Of a stretch of 8,627 nucleotides of DNA, positions 1 through 6,732 are shown in pieces (the first letter of the stretch is position 1; each line of letters begins with the position of its first letter). Made by a program: the position numbers and the translations under genes. The DNA lies in the NCBI GenBank assembly GCA_002591705.1, contig PAAB01000035.1, positions 51,953-60,579 of the forward strand, read 5' to 3'. The notes under the pieces are model-generated. The model was given only the letters and a program-made list of their open reading frames with translations, ran no database searches and was not told the DNA's origin. This stretch comes from Phycisphaerae bacterium. GTDB lineage: Bacteria; Planctomycetota; Phycisphaerae; Phycisphaerales; SM1A02.

Positions 1-17
1 GGACATATTCGATGTCC
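1..17. other. Small hairpin at the window edge, downstream of the uracil-DNA glycosylase gene
   Basis: GGACAT (1-6) and ATGTCC (12-17) are perfect inverted repeats around a 5-base loop. The hairpin lies about 35 bases beyond the stop codon of the minus-strand glycosylase gene and could be part of its 3' end or terminator. The sequence that would follow it on that strand is outside the window, so a T-tract cannot be checked. The stem is only 6 bp and may be chance. Confidence 0.25.
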
Positions 18-51
18 TGGTCAGGGCGGTTGCATTGCATCTCGCCTATTT

Positions 52-771
52 TTACTTTTTGGGAAGCCCGAGTAGTTCAACTACCTTTTGAACGTCACTC
101 CACATCTGCTTTCGCGTGTCGTTGGTGTAGTTGCGAAGCAGGTAGGCGGGGTGGAAGGTCGGCATCACCGGTATGCGCAGTGCATCGTCCTCCCAGGCGC
201 CCCAGCGCCCACGAAGGCGGGTGATCCCCTCGCTGGTGGCCAGCAGGAACTTTGTGGCCGGTCCGCCAAGCGTGATGATGACCTCGGGCCTGATGATGCG
301 GAGCTGTTCGCGCAGGTACGGGGCGCAACACTCTATTTCATCGACGGTTGGCGTCCGATTCTCCGGCGGTCTGGCCTTGAGGATGTTGGTGATGAAGACC
401 GACTCGCGATCGAGACCCATGGCCCCGATGATCTGATCAAGCTTCTGTCCGGCTGCACCGACGAAGGGGCGTCCGGTTTCATCCTCCTGGGCTCCAGGTG
501 CTTCGCCGACGAACACGAGCCGGGCATCCCGGGGACCTTCGCCGAACACCGGGCGGGAGGCTCCGGAGAGCGAACTGCAGAATGGAAAGTCGGATTCGAC
601 CCGTGCCTTCAGGTCCTCAAGGGCGCAGGAGGAGGCCATTTCAGGTGTTTCAGGGGCCTCAGGCGGGGCCCCTGCGACAGGGCGTACGGGGATGAAATCC
701 ACGCCAAGCAGACGCTCGGTCTCCAGGTGCTGAAGGGCAACTCGTTGCTGGGCATCACCTTGGGATGGCAT
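52..771 (-). CDS. Family 4 type uracil-DNA glycosylase, lacking two of four Fe-S cysteines
   Basis: This 239-residue protein should remove uracil from DNA in the cytoplasm, the first step of base excision repair of deaminated cytosine. The active-site motif GEAPGAQEDETGRPF lies at residues 89-103, with the usual VFGEG before it (75-79). NRTPT (138-142), LRGRW (186-190) and FHPAYLLRN (206-214, catalytic-loop His207) follow in family order. Residues 1-60 are a variable, Pro/Ala/Glu-rich N-terminal stretch, common in longer members. In classical family 4 enzymes four cysteines hold a 4Fe-4S cluster. Here, by alignment with my recollection of the Thermotoga enzyme, the first is Phe62 and the third is Ala133, while Cys65 and Cys149 remain. 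The frame stays open upstream to a GTG at 921, with ATGs at 831, 840 and 864. I chose the ATG at 771 because the upstream part reads like intergenic DNA and crosses a palindrome. No clear Shine-Dalgarno site precedes it. The family is secure; the start is less so. Confidence 0.93.
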   Translation of the reverse strand: MPSQGDAQQRVALQHLETERLLGVDFIPVRPVAGAPPEAPETPEMASSCALEDLKARVESDFPFCSSLSGASRPVFGEGPRDARLVFVGEAPGAQEDETGRPFVGAAGQKLDQIIGAMGLDRESVFITNILKARPPENRTPTVDEIECCAPYLREQLRIIRPEVIITLGGPATKFLLATSEGITRLRGRWGAWEDDALRIPVMPTFHPAYLLRNYTNDTRKQMWSDVQKVVELLGLPKK

Positions 772-859
772 GGTGGTTCCGATTGATTTGGCGTCCAGAA
801 AAACGGCATTTTCAGGTTCGTGAATCAACATTCTTACCATATTTTTGTTGCCTTCAAGG

Positions 860-878
860 GGCATGTTGCAACAATGCC
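860..878. promoter_or_regulatory. Imperfect palindrome in the divergent udg / DUF2617 gap, candidate operator
   Basis: GGCATGTTGCAACAATGCC reads almost the same on both strands: GGCAT + GTTGCAAC + one extra A + ATGCC. A second copy of the right half-arm, TTGTTGC at 845-851, pairs exactly with GCAACAA at 868-874, so two alternative inverted repeats overlap here. The site sits about 90 bases upstream of the glycosylase ATG and about 95 upstream of the DUF2617 ATG, where a shared regulator could bind. It does not resemble the LexA boxes I know. No promoter could be placed with confidence. Confidence 0.35.
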
Positions 879-972
879 TATCTGCTTTGGGAAGAAGCAA
901 GAGGAGAGGGGAGAAGCTCACCTAAAAAATTCTTCAACCGACACCACCACCACCACCTACCGAGTATTCACC

Positions 973-1545
973 ATGAGCTTCGTACCCCGTACTTCCAGTC
1001 TCCAGACCTACCACATGTTGCTGTACCGCAACGGTGTTCACCCCGAGTTCTTCGATATCGAGAACCGTCGGCGCATCGAGCATTGCGGCTACGAGTTCGA
1101 GGCCTGGCAGTTCAACGGCGGCCATGTCTGTCTCTTCGAGCATGAAGGCATCTGTCTGGTCGAGGTCGTGACCCCGTCGCTGACCGGACTTCCCGAACGA
1201 GGACTCGTCACCACGATGCCCTGCGCGGGCGAAAAGGATCACGAAGCGACCTTCGGTGACCGGATCACCTTCATGACCTCGATCCAGACCGAGACGCTTT
1301 CGGATCATCTCTACCTCGGCACCTACAACGAGATGCTCAAGCACGGTGAGGAGAGCGACTGTCTGCTGGGACTCTGGAAGGATGAGACCGCACAGCCGAA
1401 TCTGTCGTTGGTGGAGATGCAGCGGTACACCGACGAGGTGCACGTGCAGGGCTACCACCTCCGCAGCGACTGTGGCCTGGTGCTTCGTACGCAGTCGATC
1501 TTCCAGTCCGGTGTCGATGAAGACTCCGCCTCCTCGGAAGACTGA
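973..1545 (+). CDS. DUF2617-like protein of unknown function
   Basis: This 190-residue acidic protein has no signal peptide or membrane segment and is probably cytoplasmic. The N-terminal half has features I associate with the DUF2617 family of planctomycetes and actinobacteria: a beta-rich start, HPEFF at 23-27, a Tyr at 40, a Gly-His pair at 50-51, VEVVT at 63-67 and LPERG at 73-77, followed by an acidic segment around 106-121. The last fifteen residues are Ser/Asp/Glu-rich and probably disordered. Function is unknown. The frame is open back to an ATG at 820, but the added 51 residues are low in complexity (a run of Thr from an ACC repeat) and family-like sequence begins only after 973, so I chose that ATG. 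It has no good Shine-Dalgarno site. The stop codon directly abuts the stop of the convergent dtd gene. The family call comes from memory of the motif pattern. Confidence 0.75.
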   Translation: MSFVPRTSSLQTYHMLLYRNGVHPEFFDIENRRRIEHCGYEFEAWQFNGGHVCLFEHEGICLVEVVTPSLTGLPERGLVTTMPCAGEKDHEATFGDRITFMTSIQTETLSDHLYLGTYNEMLKHGEESDCLLGLWKDETAQPNLSLVEMQRYTDEVHVQGYHLRSDCGLVLRTQSIFQSGVDEDSASSED

Positions 1546-2004
1546 TCAGCATTCCGAATCACTGCTTTTGAGGATGATCGTCACCGGTCCGTCGTTGACC
1601 AGGGAGACCGCCATCATTGCGCCGAACCGCCCGCTGCCGACCCGGACGGCATGAACCTCACGAAGGATGTTCATCACCCGTTCGTAGAGGGATTCGGCGA
1701 GTTCGGGCGGCGCGGCCCGCACGAAACTCGGCCGGTTGCCGCGTGCGGTGTCGGCGGCCAGGGTGAACTGGCTGACCACGAGCACCTCGCCTCCGACCTC
1801 GAGCACGGAGCGGTTCATTCGCCCATCCTCATCCCGAAAGATCCGGAGCCTGGCGATCCGTCCGGCCATCCAGTCGGCTTCGGCCTCCGAGTCCCCTTCC
1901 TCGACACCCAGCAGGACCAGCAGGCCCGACCGGATCTCCGCTTCGTACGGAGGGTCCTCCACCCGCACGGAAGCCCGGTCGACTCGCTGGACCACGGCGA
2001 TCAT
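1546..2004 (-). CDS. dtd: D-aminoacyl-tRNA deacylase (DTD)
   Basis: This 152-residue protein hydrolyses D-amino acids, and glycine mischarged on tRNA-Ala, from tRNA, keeping D-residues out of proteins. It acts in the cytoplasm as a homodimer. Length and motifs are typical: an N-terminal MIAVVQRV, SQFTL at 78-82, a following ADTARGNRPSF (84-94) in place of the usual ADT-KG-RPSF, and GAMMAVSLVNDGPVT (128-142). The latter holds the Gly139-Pro140 pair that forms the chirality-selecting Gly-cisPro motif. The ATG overlaps the TGA of the upstream Memo-like gene in the four bases ATGA, and no Shine-Dalgarno site is visible, so translation is probably coupled to that gene. The gene ends back to back with the DUF2617-like gene. 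Nothing appears broken. Confidence 0.97.
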   Translation of the reverse strand: MIAVVQRVDRASVRVEDPPYEAEIRSGLLVLLGVEEGDSEAEADWMAGRIARLRIFRDEDGRMNRSVLEVGGEVLVVSQFTLAADTARGNRPSFVRAAPPELAESLYERVMNILREVHAVRVGSGRFGAMMAVSLVNDGPVTIILKSSDSEC

Positions 2005-3197
2005 GCCATCAGAAGCCCGCAGAAGGACACCAGCGAGGTGTTCTGTTCGTTGACGTTCTGGCGGTAGTCGATGAGCTCGACCTCGTCCGGTTGCAGCACT
2101 TCCAGCAGGGAGGCGAAGACCCCCGCACTCGCCCAGCGAGTCGGGTTCTTGCTCCACTGGAGCGCCGAGGTGAATGCTTCGAGATCGCCGTCGACGATGT
2201 GGCCGAGCAGGTCGCGGTCCTGCTGTTCCACGTCGCCGCATCGCTGATCATCAACGGGTCGTGGTTCGCCGAACTGCGGACCCACATGGCTCAGATCACC
2301 GGCTCCGACGAAGAACGTTGTGCCGCCAACCTGTTCGACGCAGGCTCGAAGCTGCTGATTGAAGTCGGTTCGGCCGATACGTTCGTGGTCGTCCTCGAGG
2401 AGCGACTGGGCGGGGTCCGGAACCAGGATCCCCACGACCGGCACGTTTCCCCAGCAGGCCTGGATCCACGGCAGTTGCATTTCGATTCCCGTGCTGGCGA
2501 TGTGATCCAACTCGTCCACCAGCACCTGGTCACCGACCGCCGACAGCAACGGATCCAGCAGCGTGTCGTCACTTTCCATCCGTCCCATCGGGGTTTCGAA
2601 TCCGAGTCGGGTGCAGACCACTCCGTCTCCGATTCCGTAATGGTTCGTACTCAGGACGACCACCCGATCGGGGGGCGTCATCGACCGCAGAGCCTGCCAG
2701 CATCCCGCGAAGATCGGCCACGTCCGCACGTAGTCCATGTGCGGCGCAAACAGGCCGCGGGGGGTGAACCCGACTTCGGGGTCCTCTTCCTGATCGAGCC
2801 ACGAGGTGATCATGGCCCGTCCATCGTCCCCATCCTGACGCAGCCCTTCGGTGGCCCGGACCGGATAGGCTCCTTCGGCCTGCAACGCCCGCTGCTTCTC
2901 CGCCTCGAGTTCTTCGAAGCGGGGTCCCCAGACGAGTCCGAACTCATCAAGCTTCTCGACCAGCTGCTGCACAATGGCCGGGTCCTGCTTGACGGCCCCG
3001 GCGATGTCATCAAGCGAATGCTGGCCGTTGCACTGCTGCAAGGCGACCATCACCTGAGGAGGGACCACCATGGTCTGTTCGCACAGCATGAGCGGATCCC
3101 GCAGGGCCACCGCCTGCTGGTTCTGGTCATTGTGGACCGGCAGAGGCTGTATTCGCCGGAGATGAGGCTTGTCGATGTGTTCTGGGCGGTTGGTCAT
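2001..3197 (-). CDS. Memo-family protein (AmmeMemoRadiSam system protein B-like) with an extra N-terminal domain
   Basis: This 398-residue, probably cytoplasmic protein has two parts. Residues about 30-92 form a small helical, winged-helix- or PqqD-like domain (ALRDPLMLCEQTMVV, then NGQHSLDDIAGAV and a predicted helix). A Glu/Arg-rich linker follows (93-130). Residues about 145-398 match the Memo family, which shares the fold of LigB-type extradiol dioxygenases: FAPHMDY with His153, LSTNHYG with His186, IEMQLPW at 238-244, and GAGDLSHVGPQFG at 298-310 with Asp301 and His304. In human MEMO1 the equivalent of the third motif starts DEHSIE; here those residues read ASTGIE, so a conserved His is missing. 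The biochemical role of bacterial Memo proteins is not settled; they often co-occur with AMMECR1 and radical SAM proteins, neither of which is in this window. The ATG at 3197 was chosen because the longer frame (to 3377) adds an unlikely Cys/Arg-rich stretch. It is first in a two-gene unit with dtd. Confidence 0.88.
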   Translation of the reverse strand: MTNRPEHIDKPHLRRIQPLPVHNDQNQQAVALRDPLMLCEQTMVVPPQVMVALQQCNGQHSLDDIAGAVKQDPAIVQQLVEKLDEFGLVWGPRFEELEAEKQRALQAEGAYPVRATEGLRQDGDDGRAMITSWLDQEEDPEVGFTPRGLFAPHMDYVRTWPIFAGCWQALRSMTPPDRVVVLSTNHYGIGDGVVCTRLGFETPMGRMESDDTLLDPLLSAVGDQVLVDELDHIASTGIEMQLPWIQACWGNVPVVGILVPDPAQSLLEDDHERIGRTDFNQQLRACVEQVGGTTFFVGAGDLSHVGPQFGEPRPVDDQRCGDVEQQDRDLLGHIVDGDLEAFTSALQWSKNPTRWASAGVFASLLEVLQPDEVELIDYRQNVNEQNTSLVSFCGLLMA

Positions 3198-3384
3198 GGG
3201 GGGGATTCGGGTTGGGCTGAACCCCGGTTCGATGGGGTCGTACAGCAGGTGCAGCAGCATAGCCAGAAATCCCGATATGAAACCCGCGTCACATGGGCGG
3301 GAGCGGCAATAGGGCAAACGGATCGAGCGTTTGATTCTGCATGAGACGGGGCATGATGCCATTTTTGGAGTTACCATGATTCAC

Positions 3385-3396
3385 CCGCGGCCGCGG
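3385..3396. promoter_or_regulatory. Perfect 12-bp palindrome in the memo / DUF1573-ankyrin gap
   Basis: CCGCGGCCGCGG is its own reverse complement. It lies 45 bases upstream of the DUF1573-ankyrin start, within the 243-base divergent gap 3198-3440. Perfect GC palindromes of this size do occur by chance in GC-rich DNA, so the regulatory role is only a possibility. A second short palindrome, GGCATGATGCC, lies at 3350-3360 just before a TTTTT run. I could not place a convincing sigma-70 promoter for either gene. Confidence 0.25.
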
Positions 3397-3427
3397 AACG
3401 CCGTTTCCAGCATGCTTACGACCATTC

Positions 3428-3433
3428 AGAGGA
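3428..3433 (+). promoter_or_regulatory. Shine-Dalgarno site of the DUF1573-ankyrin gene
   Basis: AGAGGA lies seven bases before the ATG at 3441, a good match and spacing. It fixes the start just before the signal peptide, and it stands out because most genes in this window lack such a site. Confidence 0.7.
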
Positions 3434-3440
3434 TTGACCA

Positions 3441-5066
3441 ATGAGATTTCGTTTGAACACCGCATATCTGGCAGCCGTTGCAGGTCTTCTGGCGGCATTC
3501 CCCGCCATGGCCCAGTCTCCAGTGTCCCCGGCCAGGCCGTCGGCCCTTCCGGTGGCTCCATCCGCGGACGTCGAGCAGGTGATCAAGGCGTCTCCCGAGG
3601 TCCTTGCGTTGGGTGAGTTCTCCACCAGTGAAACCATGCCCGGCACCATCACCCTCACCAACACCGGAGACGAAACCGTCACCATCATCTCCGCCAAGGC
3701 ATCGTGCGGATGCACCACGTCCGATTTTCGTCGCAACACCGTGCTTGATCCCGGTGAAAGCACCGAGGTCACCATCCGACTGCGGGGCGGCCCCACGGCC
3801 CGAGTCCTGAAGAAGACGGTGACCTTCACGATCGAGGGCTATCCGCAGCTGAAGGTGCCCGTCGAGGGCACGTCAATCGCCTACGTGAAGATGACCCCCG
3901 ATCGACTCGGGCAGGATGACAACCCGGACGGCAAGATCGTCCTGGAGTCCATTGACGGCCAGCCGTTCAACATCGTCAACGTACAGCCCCAGATTCTCAC
4001 CACCATGCCCACGGAAGCCGCCGCCCGACACGAGGTGGAACTGAACTGGGACAAGTTCTGGACCGATGCCAAGAACGCCAAGGTGACCTTCTACTTCGAT
4101 CACCCCAAGTGCAACCAGCACTACTTCCTGGTCAAGCTCAATCCCGAACAGCGGGCCGAGATCAACCGTCGCATCCGCGAGTCGGGGCAGAAGGGCAACG
4201 CACCGAGCAGCGCCAAGAGCCCCAACACTCCGCAGGCGCCCAAGGCCGACACCACCTCCGTGAAGATCCTGGTGAAGCAGGGACGCACGGATGAACTGAT
4301 GAAGCGGATCAGCGACCAGAAGCTCGACGTCAACTACAAGGACAAGAGCGGCATGAGCGTCCTCGGCATGGCTTCCAAGGAGGGCAACGTCGCGATGATG
4401 CAGCTGCTCATCGACAACGGAGCCGACGTGGACGCCTCCGATCAGGTGGGTCGCACACCGCTGATGCACGCGGGAACGTCGAAGAACCCCGCCGCGGTGC
4501 GGGTGCTCATCGACTCCGATGCCGACGTGAACGCCAAGGACACGTTCATCGGCGGACCACTGGCCTGGACGTCCGGTTTCGGAACGGCGGAATCCGTCCA
4601 GGATCTCGTCGATGCCGGAGCGCAGGTGGAGACGGTCGGCGCCGCCACCGGCTACACGCCGCTCATCTGGGCATCCGGATTCGGTGATCCGAACTCCATC
4701 CCCATCCTGGTCGAGGCGGGTGCGAATCTCGAAGCCAGGGACACCGTCGACGGTGGAACCGCGCTGATGCATGCATCGCGGACCGGAAAGATCGAGGGCG
4801 TGCAGACGCTCGTCGAGGCCGGAGCCGACGTCGCCGCACGCGATCGCAACGGCAAGTCGGCATTCCTCAACGCCGCCGGTCACTCGAGTGGTTCGCCGGA
4901 AAAACTGATGCTGCTCATCGAAGCCGGTTCGGACATCACCCTGCGGGACAACTCCGGCCGGAGCGCACTGGACCTGGCCCGGAACCGCACCGACGCCCAG
5001 GCGGACGAGGTCATCGCCATGCTCGAGGCCCGCATGCCCGAGGAGTCGGCCACCGACTCGCCGTGA
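3441..5066 (+). CDS. Exported DUF1573 / ankyrin-repeat fusion protein
   Basis: This 541-residue protein starts with a signal peptide: basic MRFR, a hydrophobic core at about 8-20, and a likely cut after AMA at residue 24. It should therefore act in the periplasm or beyond. Residues about 50-145 are a DUF1573 domain, an immunoglobulin-like fold related to HYDIN/ASH domains: LGEFSTSETMPGTITLTNTG, then the hallmark CGC at 89-91 and LDPGEST at 102-108. A second beta-rich section runs to about 235 and contains Cys224. A Ser/Pro/Lys-rich linker (248-272) leads into about seven or eight ankyrin repeats (about 273-531), recognisable by repeated LL-D-GADV endings such as 323-331 and 457-464. Repeats four and five share an unusual W-[TA]-SGFG in place of the usual helix start. 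No lipid-attachment Cys or C-terminal membrane anchor is present. The role is unknown; the repeats suggest protein binding. It is probably a single-gene unit, ended by the terminator at 5087-5125. Confidence 0.92.
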   Translation: MRFRLNTAYLAAVAGLLAAFPAMAQSPVSPARPSALPVAPSADVEQVIKASPEVLALGEFSTSETMPGTITLTNTGDETVTIISAKASCGCTTSDFRRNTVLDPGESTEVTIRLRGGPTARVLKKTVTFTIEGYPQLKVPVEGTSIAYVKMTPDRLGQDDNPDGKIVLESIDGQPFNIVNVQPQILTTMPTEAAARHEVELNWDKFWTDAKNAKVTFYFDHPKCNQHYFLVKLNPEQRAEINRRIRESGQKGNAPSSAKSPNTPQAPKADTTSVKILVKQGRTDELMKRISDQKLDVNYKDKSGMSVLGMASKEGNVAMMQLLIDNGADVDASDQVGRTPLMHAGTSKNPAAVRVLIDSDADVNAKDTFIGGPLAWTSGFGTAESVQDLVDAGAQVETVGAATGYTPLIWASGFGDPNSIPILVEAGANLEARDTVDGGTALMHASRTGKIEGVQTLVEAGADVAARDRNGKSAFLNAAGHSSGSPEKLMLLIEAGSDITLRDNSGRSALDLARNRTDAQADEVIAMLEARMPEESATDSP

Positions 5067-5086
5067 TTCCCGAAGGTCATGATTCC

Positions 5087-5125
5087 ACGGCCTCCGCCCG
5101 TCCGGCGGGGGCCGTGTTCGTTTTT
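5087..5125 (+). terminator. Rho-independent terminator after the DUF1573-ankyrin gene
   Basis: The arms 5087-5098 (ACGGCCTCCGCC) and 5104-5115 (GGCGGGGGCCGT) pair over 12 bp with one T-G wobble and a five-base loop. After GTTCG comes TTTTT at 5121-5125. It begins 20 bases beyond the upstream stop codon. The five bases between stem and T-run make it slightly non-ideal, but the stem is very stable. A further near-palindrome, GGGAGGCCCTCCC at 5129-5141, follows directly and may be chance. Confidence 0.8.
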
Positions 5126-5177
5126 CGAGGGAGGCCCTCCCGAAACGGCTATGATTGCGGCCTTGAACCCATCTCCG

Positions 5178-5183
5178 AAGGAG
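5178..5183 (+). promoter_or_regulatory. Shine-Dalgarno site of the M32 carboxypeptidase gene
   Basis: AAGGAG lies seven bases before the ATG at 5191. It favours this start over the in-frame Met at codon 10. A TATGAT hexamer at 5150-5155 (five of six matches to the -10 consensus) could be the promoter, but no good -35 box precedes it. Confidence 0.75.
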
Positions 5184-5190
5184 TCGCACC

Positions 5191-6732
5191 ATGACCACGG
5201 CCACCGAAACCAAGACCATGCCCGCCCACTACCAGCGGCTGCTCGACCTGTCCCGCGAAACGCAGCTCATCGGTGGGTGCGCCAGCATGCTGGGATGGGA
5301 TCAGGAGGTGCTGATGCCCGAGGGAGGCATCGAATACCGGGGACGTCAGTTGGCGTTGCTGGCCAAGCTGCACCACGAACGGAAGACCAGTGCCGAATTC
5401 GCCGACGCGCTCGCCGAGTGCGAATCGGATTGCGATCTCACGTCCGACCCGCTGAGCGATTCCGCGGTGAACCTCCGCGAGTTCCGCTGGAGCCTGGACC
5501 GCAGCACGAAGCTTCCCCCGGAACTCGTCGAGGAGGAGGCCAAGCTCTCCAGCGAGGGCATGCATGCGTGGAAGGACGCTCGGGCCAAGGACGACTTCTC
5601 CCTCTTCGCCCCGTCGCTGCGACGCATCATCGACATGCTGCGGCGCAAGGCGGAATGCTACGGCTGGGAGGATGGTGGAGAACCCTGGGATGCACTCGCG
5701 GAAGACTATGAGAAGGGGTGCACCGCCCAGTGGGTGGCCTCGATCTTCACGCCTCTGCGGGAGCGGCTCCAGGGACTGCTCGATGATGTCATGGGCTCGT
5801 CCGATGCGCCGAGCAACGCCTTCAACGAGATCGACCTGCCCATCGAGGAACAGAAGCGGTTCGTCCGGATGGTCGCGGCCCAGTTCGGCTTCGACTTCAA
5901 TCGGGGGCGACTCGACGAGTCGACCCACCCCTTCTGCAGCGGATCGCACTGCAACGACATCCGGATGACCACCCGGTTCCACGTCGACAACGTCAACGAC
6001 GCCCTCGGTTCGACGATGCACGAGACGGGCCACGGCCTCTACGAGCAGGGACTGCTGACCGAATTCATCGGTACGCCGATGGGCGACTCGGTCTCCCTGG
6101 GAATCCACGAGTCCCAGAGCCGCATGTGGGAGAACCAGGTCGGGCGGAGCGAAGCGTTCTGGCGATGGTGCGAACCGAAGCTCAAGGAGCATTTCGGTGA
6201 TGCAGTCGCGTCGCTTTCCTTCGACGACGTCTACGGCGGTGCCAACATCGTGCGGCCGGACTTCATCCGCGTCGAAGCCGACGAGGCGACCTACAACATG
6301 CACATCATGATCCGCTTCGAGCTGGAGCGGGCGATCCTTGCCGGCGATCTCGATGTGGACGACATCCCGGCGGCGTGGAATGCCAAGTACAAGGAATACC
6401 TGGGGCTCGACGTGCCCAGCGACGCCCGGGGATGCCTTCAGGACATCCACTGGTCGATGACTTCGATGGGGTACTTCCCGACCTACACCCTGGGCAACTT
6501 GTATTGCGCCCAGTTCTTCGAGGCGGCGCTCGCTGCACACCCGGGAATGTACGACGAGTTCGCCCGGGGCGACTTCAGCTCGCTGCTGGGCTGGCTGCGG
6601 ACCAACATCCATCAGCACGGCCAGCGCTACCGGGCCGCCGAGCTCTGCGAGGTCGTCACGGGACAACCGCTGTCGGCCGATCCGCTGCTGCGGCATCTCG
6701 AGGGCAAGCTGCGTCCGCTCTACGGTGTCTGA
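5191..6732 (+). CDS. M32-family metallocarboxypeptidase (Taq carboxypeptidase type)
   Basis: This 513-residue enzyme should release C-terminal amino acids from peptides using one metal ion, usually zinc or cobalt, as a cytoplasmic homodimer; no signal peptide is present. Length and motifs match the M32 family: MLGWDQEVLMP at 33-43 near the N-terminus, THPFCSG (245-251) in place of the usual HPF segment, and the metal-binding HETGH at 277-281. The third ligand Glu307 lies in HESQSR (306-311), 30 residues after the first His as in the Pyrococcus enzyme. IRVEADEATYNMHI (359-372) and GYFPTYTLGNLYCAQ (427-441) are also family signatures. All catalytic residues appear intact. It is preceded by a terminator and its own Shine-Dalgarno site, so it is probably transcribed alone. 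Its last 13 bases overlap the end of the convergent anmK gene. The likely role is general peptide turnover. Confidence 0.97.
   Translation: MTTATETKTMPAHYQRLLDLSRETQLIGGCASMLGWDQEVLMPEGGIEYRGRQLALLAKLHHERKTSAEFADALAECESDCDLTSDPLSDSAVNLREFRWSLDRSTKLPPELVEEEAKLSSEGMHAWKDARAKDDFSLFAPSLRRIIDMLRRKAECYGWEDGGEPWDALAEDYEKGCTAQWVASIFTPLRERLQGLLDDVMGSSDAPSNAFNEIDLPIEEQKRFVRMVAAQFGFDFNRGRLDESTHPFCSGSHCNDIRMTTRFHVDNVNDALGSTMHETGHGLYEQGLLTEFIGTPMGDSVSLGIHESQSRMWENQVGRSEAFWRWCEPKLKEHFGDAVASLSFDDVYGGANIVRPDFIRVEADEATYNMHIMIRFELERAILAGDLDVDDIPAAWNAKYKEYLGLDVPSDARGCLQDIHWSMTSMGYFPTYTLGNLYCAQFFEAALAAHPGMYDEFARGDFSSLLGWLRTNIHQHGQRYRAAELCEVVTGQPLSADPLLRHLEGKLRPLYGV

Noticed and set aside
2..91. Possible 3' tail of a gene entering from the left on the plus strand (29 codons, then TGA)
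   Set aside because: Too short to judge, it overlaps the end of the glycosylase gene by 40 bases and turns AT-rich and Phe/Tyr-rich. No support beyond an open frame.
860..878. LexA (SOS) box upstream of the uracil-DNA glycosylase gene
   Set aside because: The palindrome lacks the GAAC-N4-GTTC or GTTC-N7-GTTC arrangements of known LexA sites.
820..972. 51-codon N-terminal extension of the DUF2617-like protein, with a poly-Thr run from an ACC/CAC repeat
   Set aside because: It crosses the palindromic intergenic DNA, has low-complexity sequence, and the family-like part begins only after 973.
2091..3344. 417-codon plus-strand frame opposite the Memo-like gene
   Set aside because: Antisense to a conserved domain, with no recognisable motif.
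3350..3366. Hairpin plus T-run, possible terminator in the memo / DUF1573 gap
   Set aside because: The stem is only four base pairs with a three-base loop, and no plus-strand gene ends upstream of it.
3873..5219. 448-codon minus-strand frame opposite the DUF1573-ankyrin gene
   Set aside because: Its repeating Val/Gly/Asp/His-rich pattern mirrors the ankyrin repeats on the other strand. It is a shadow.
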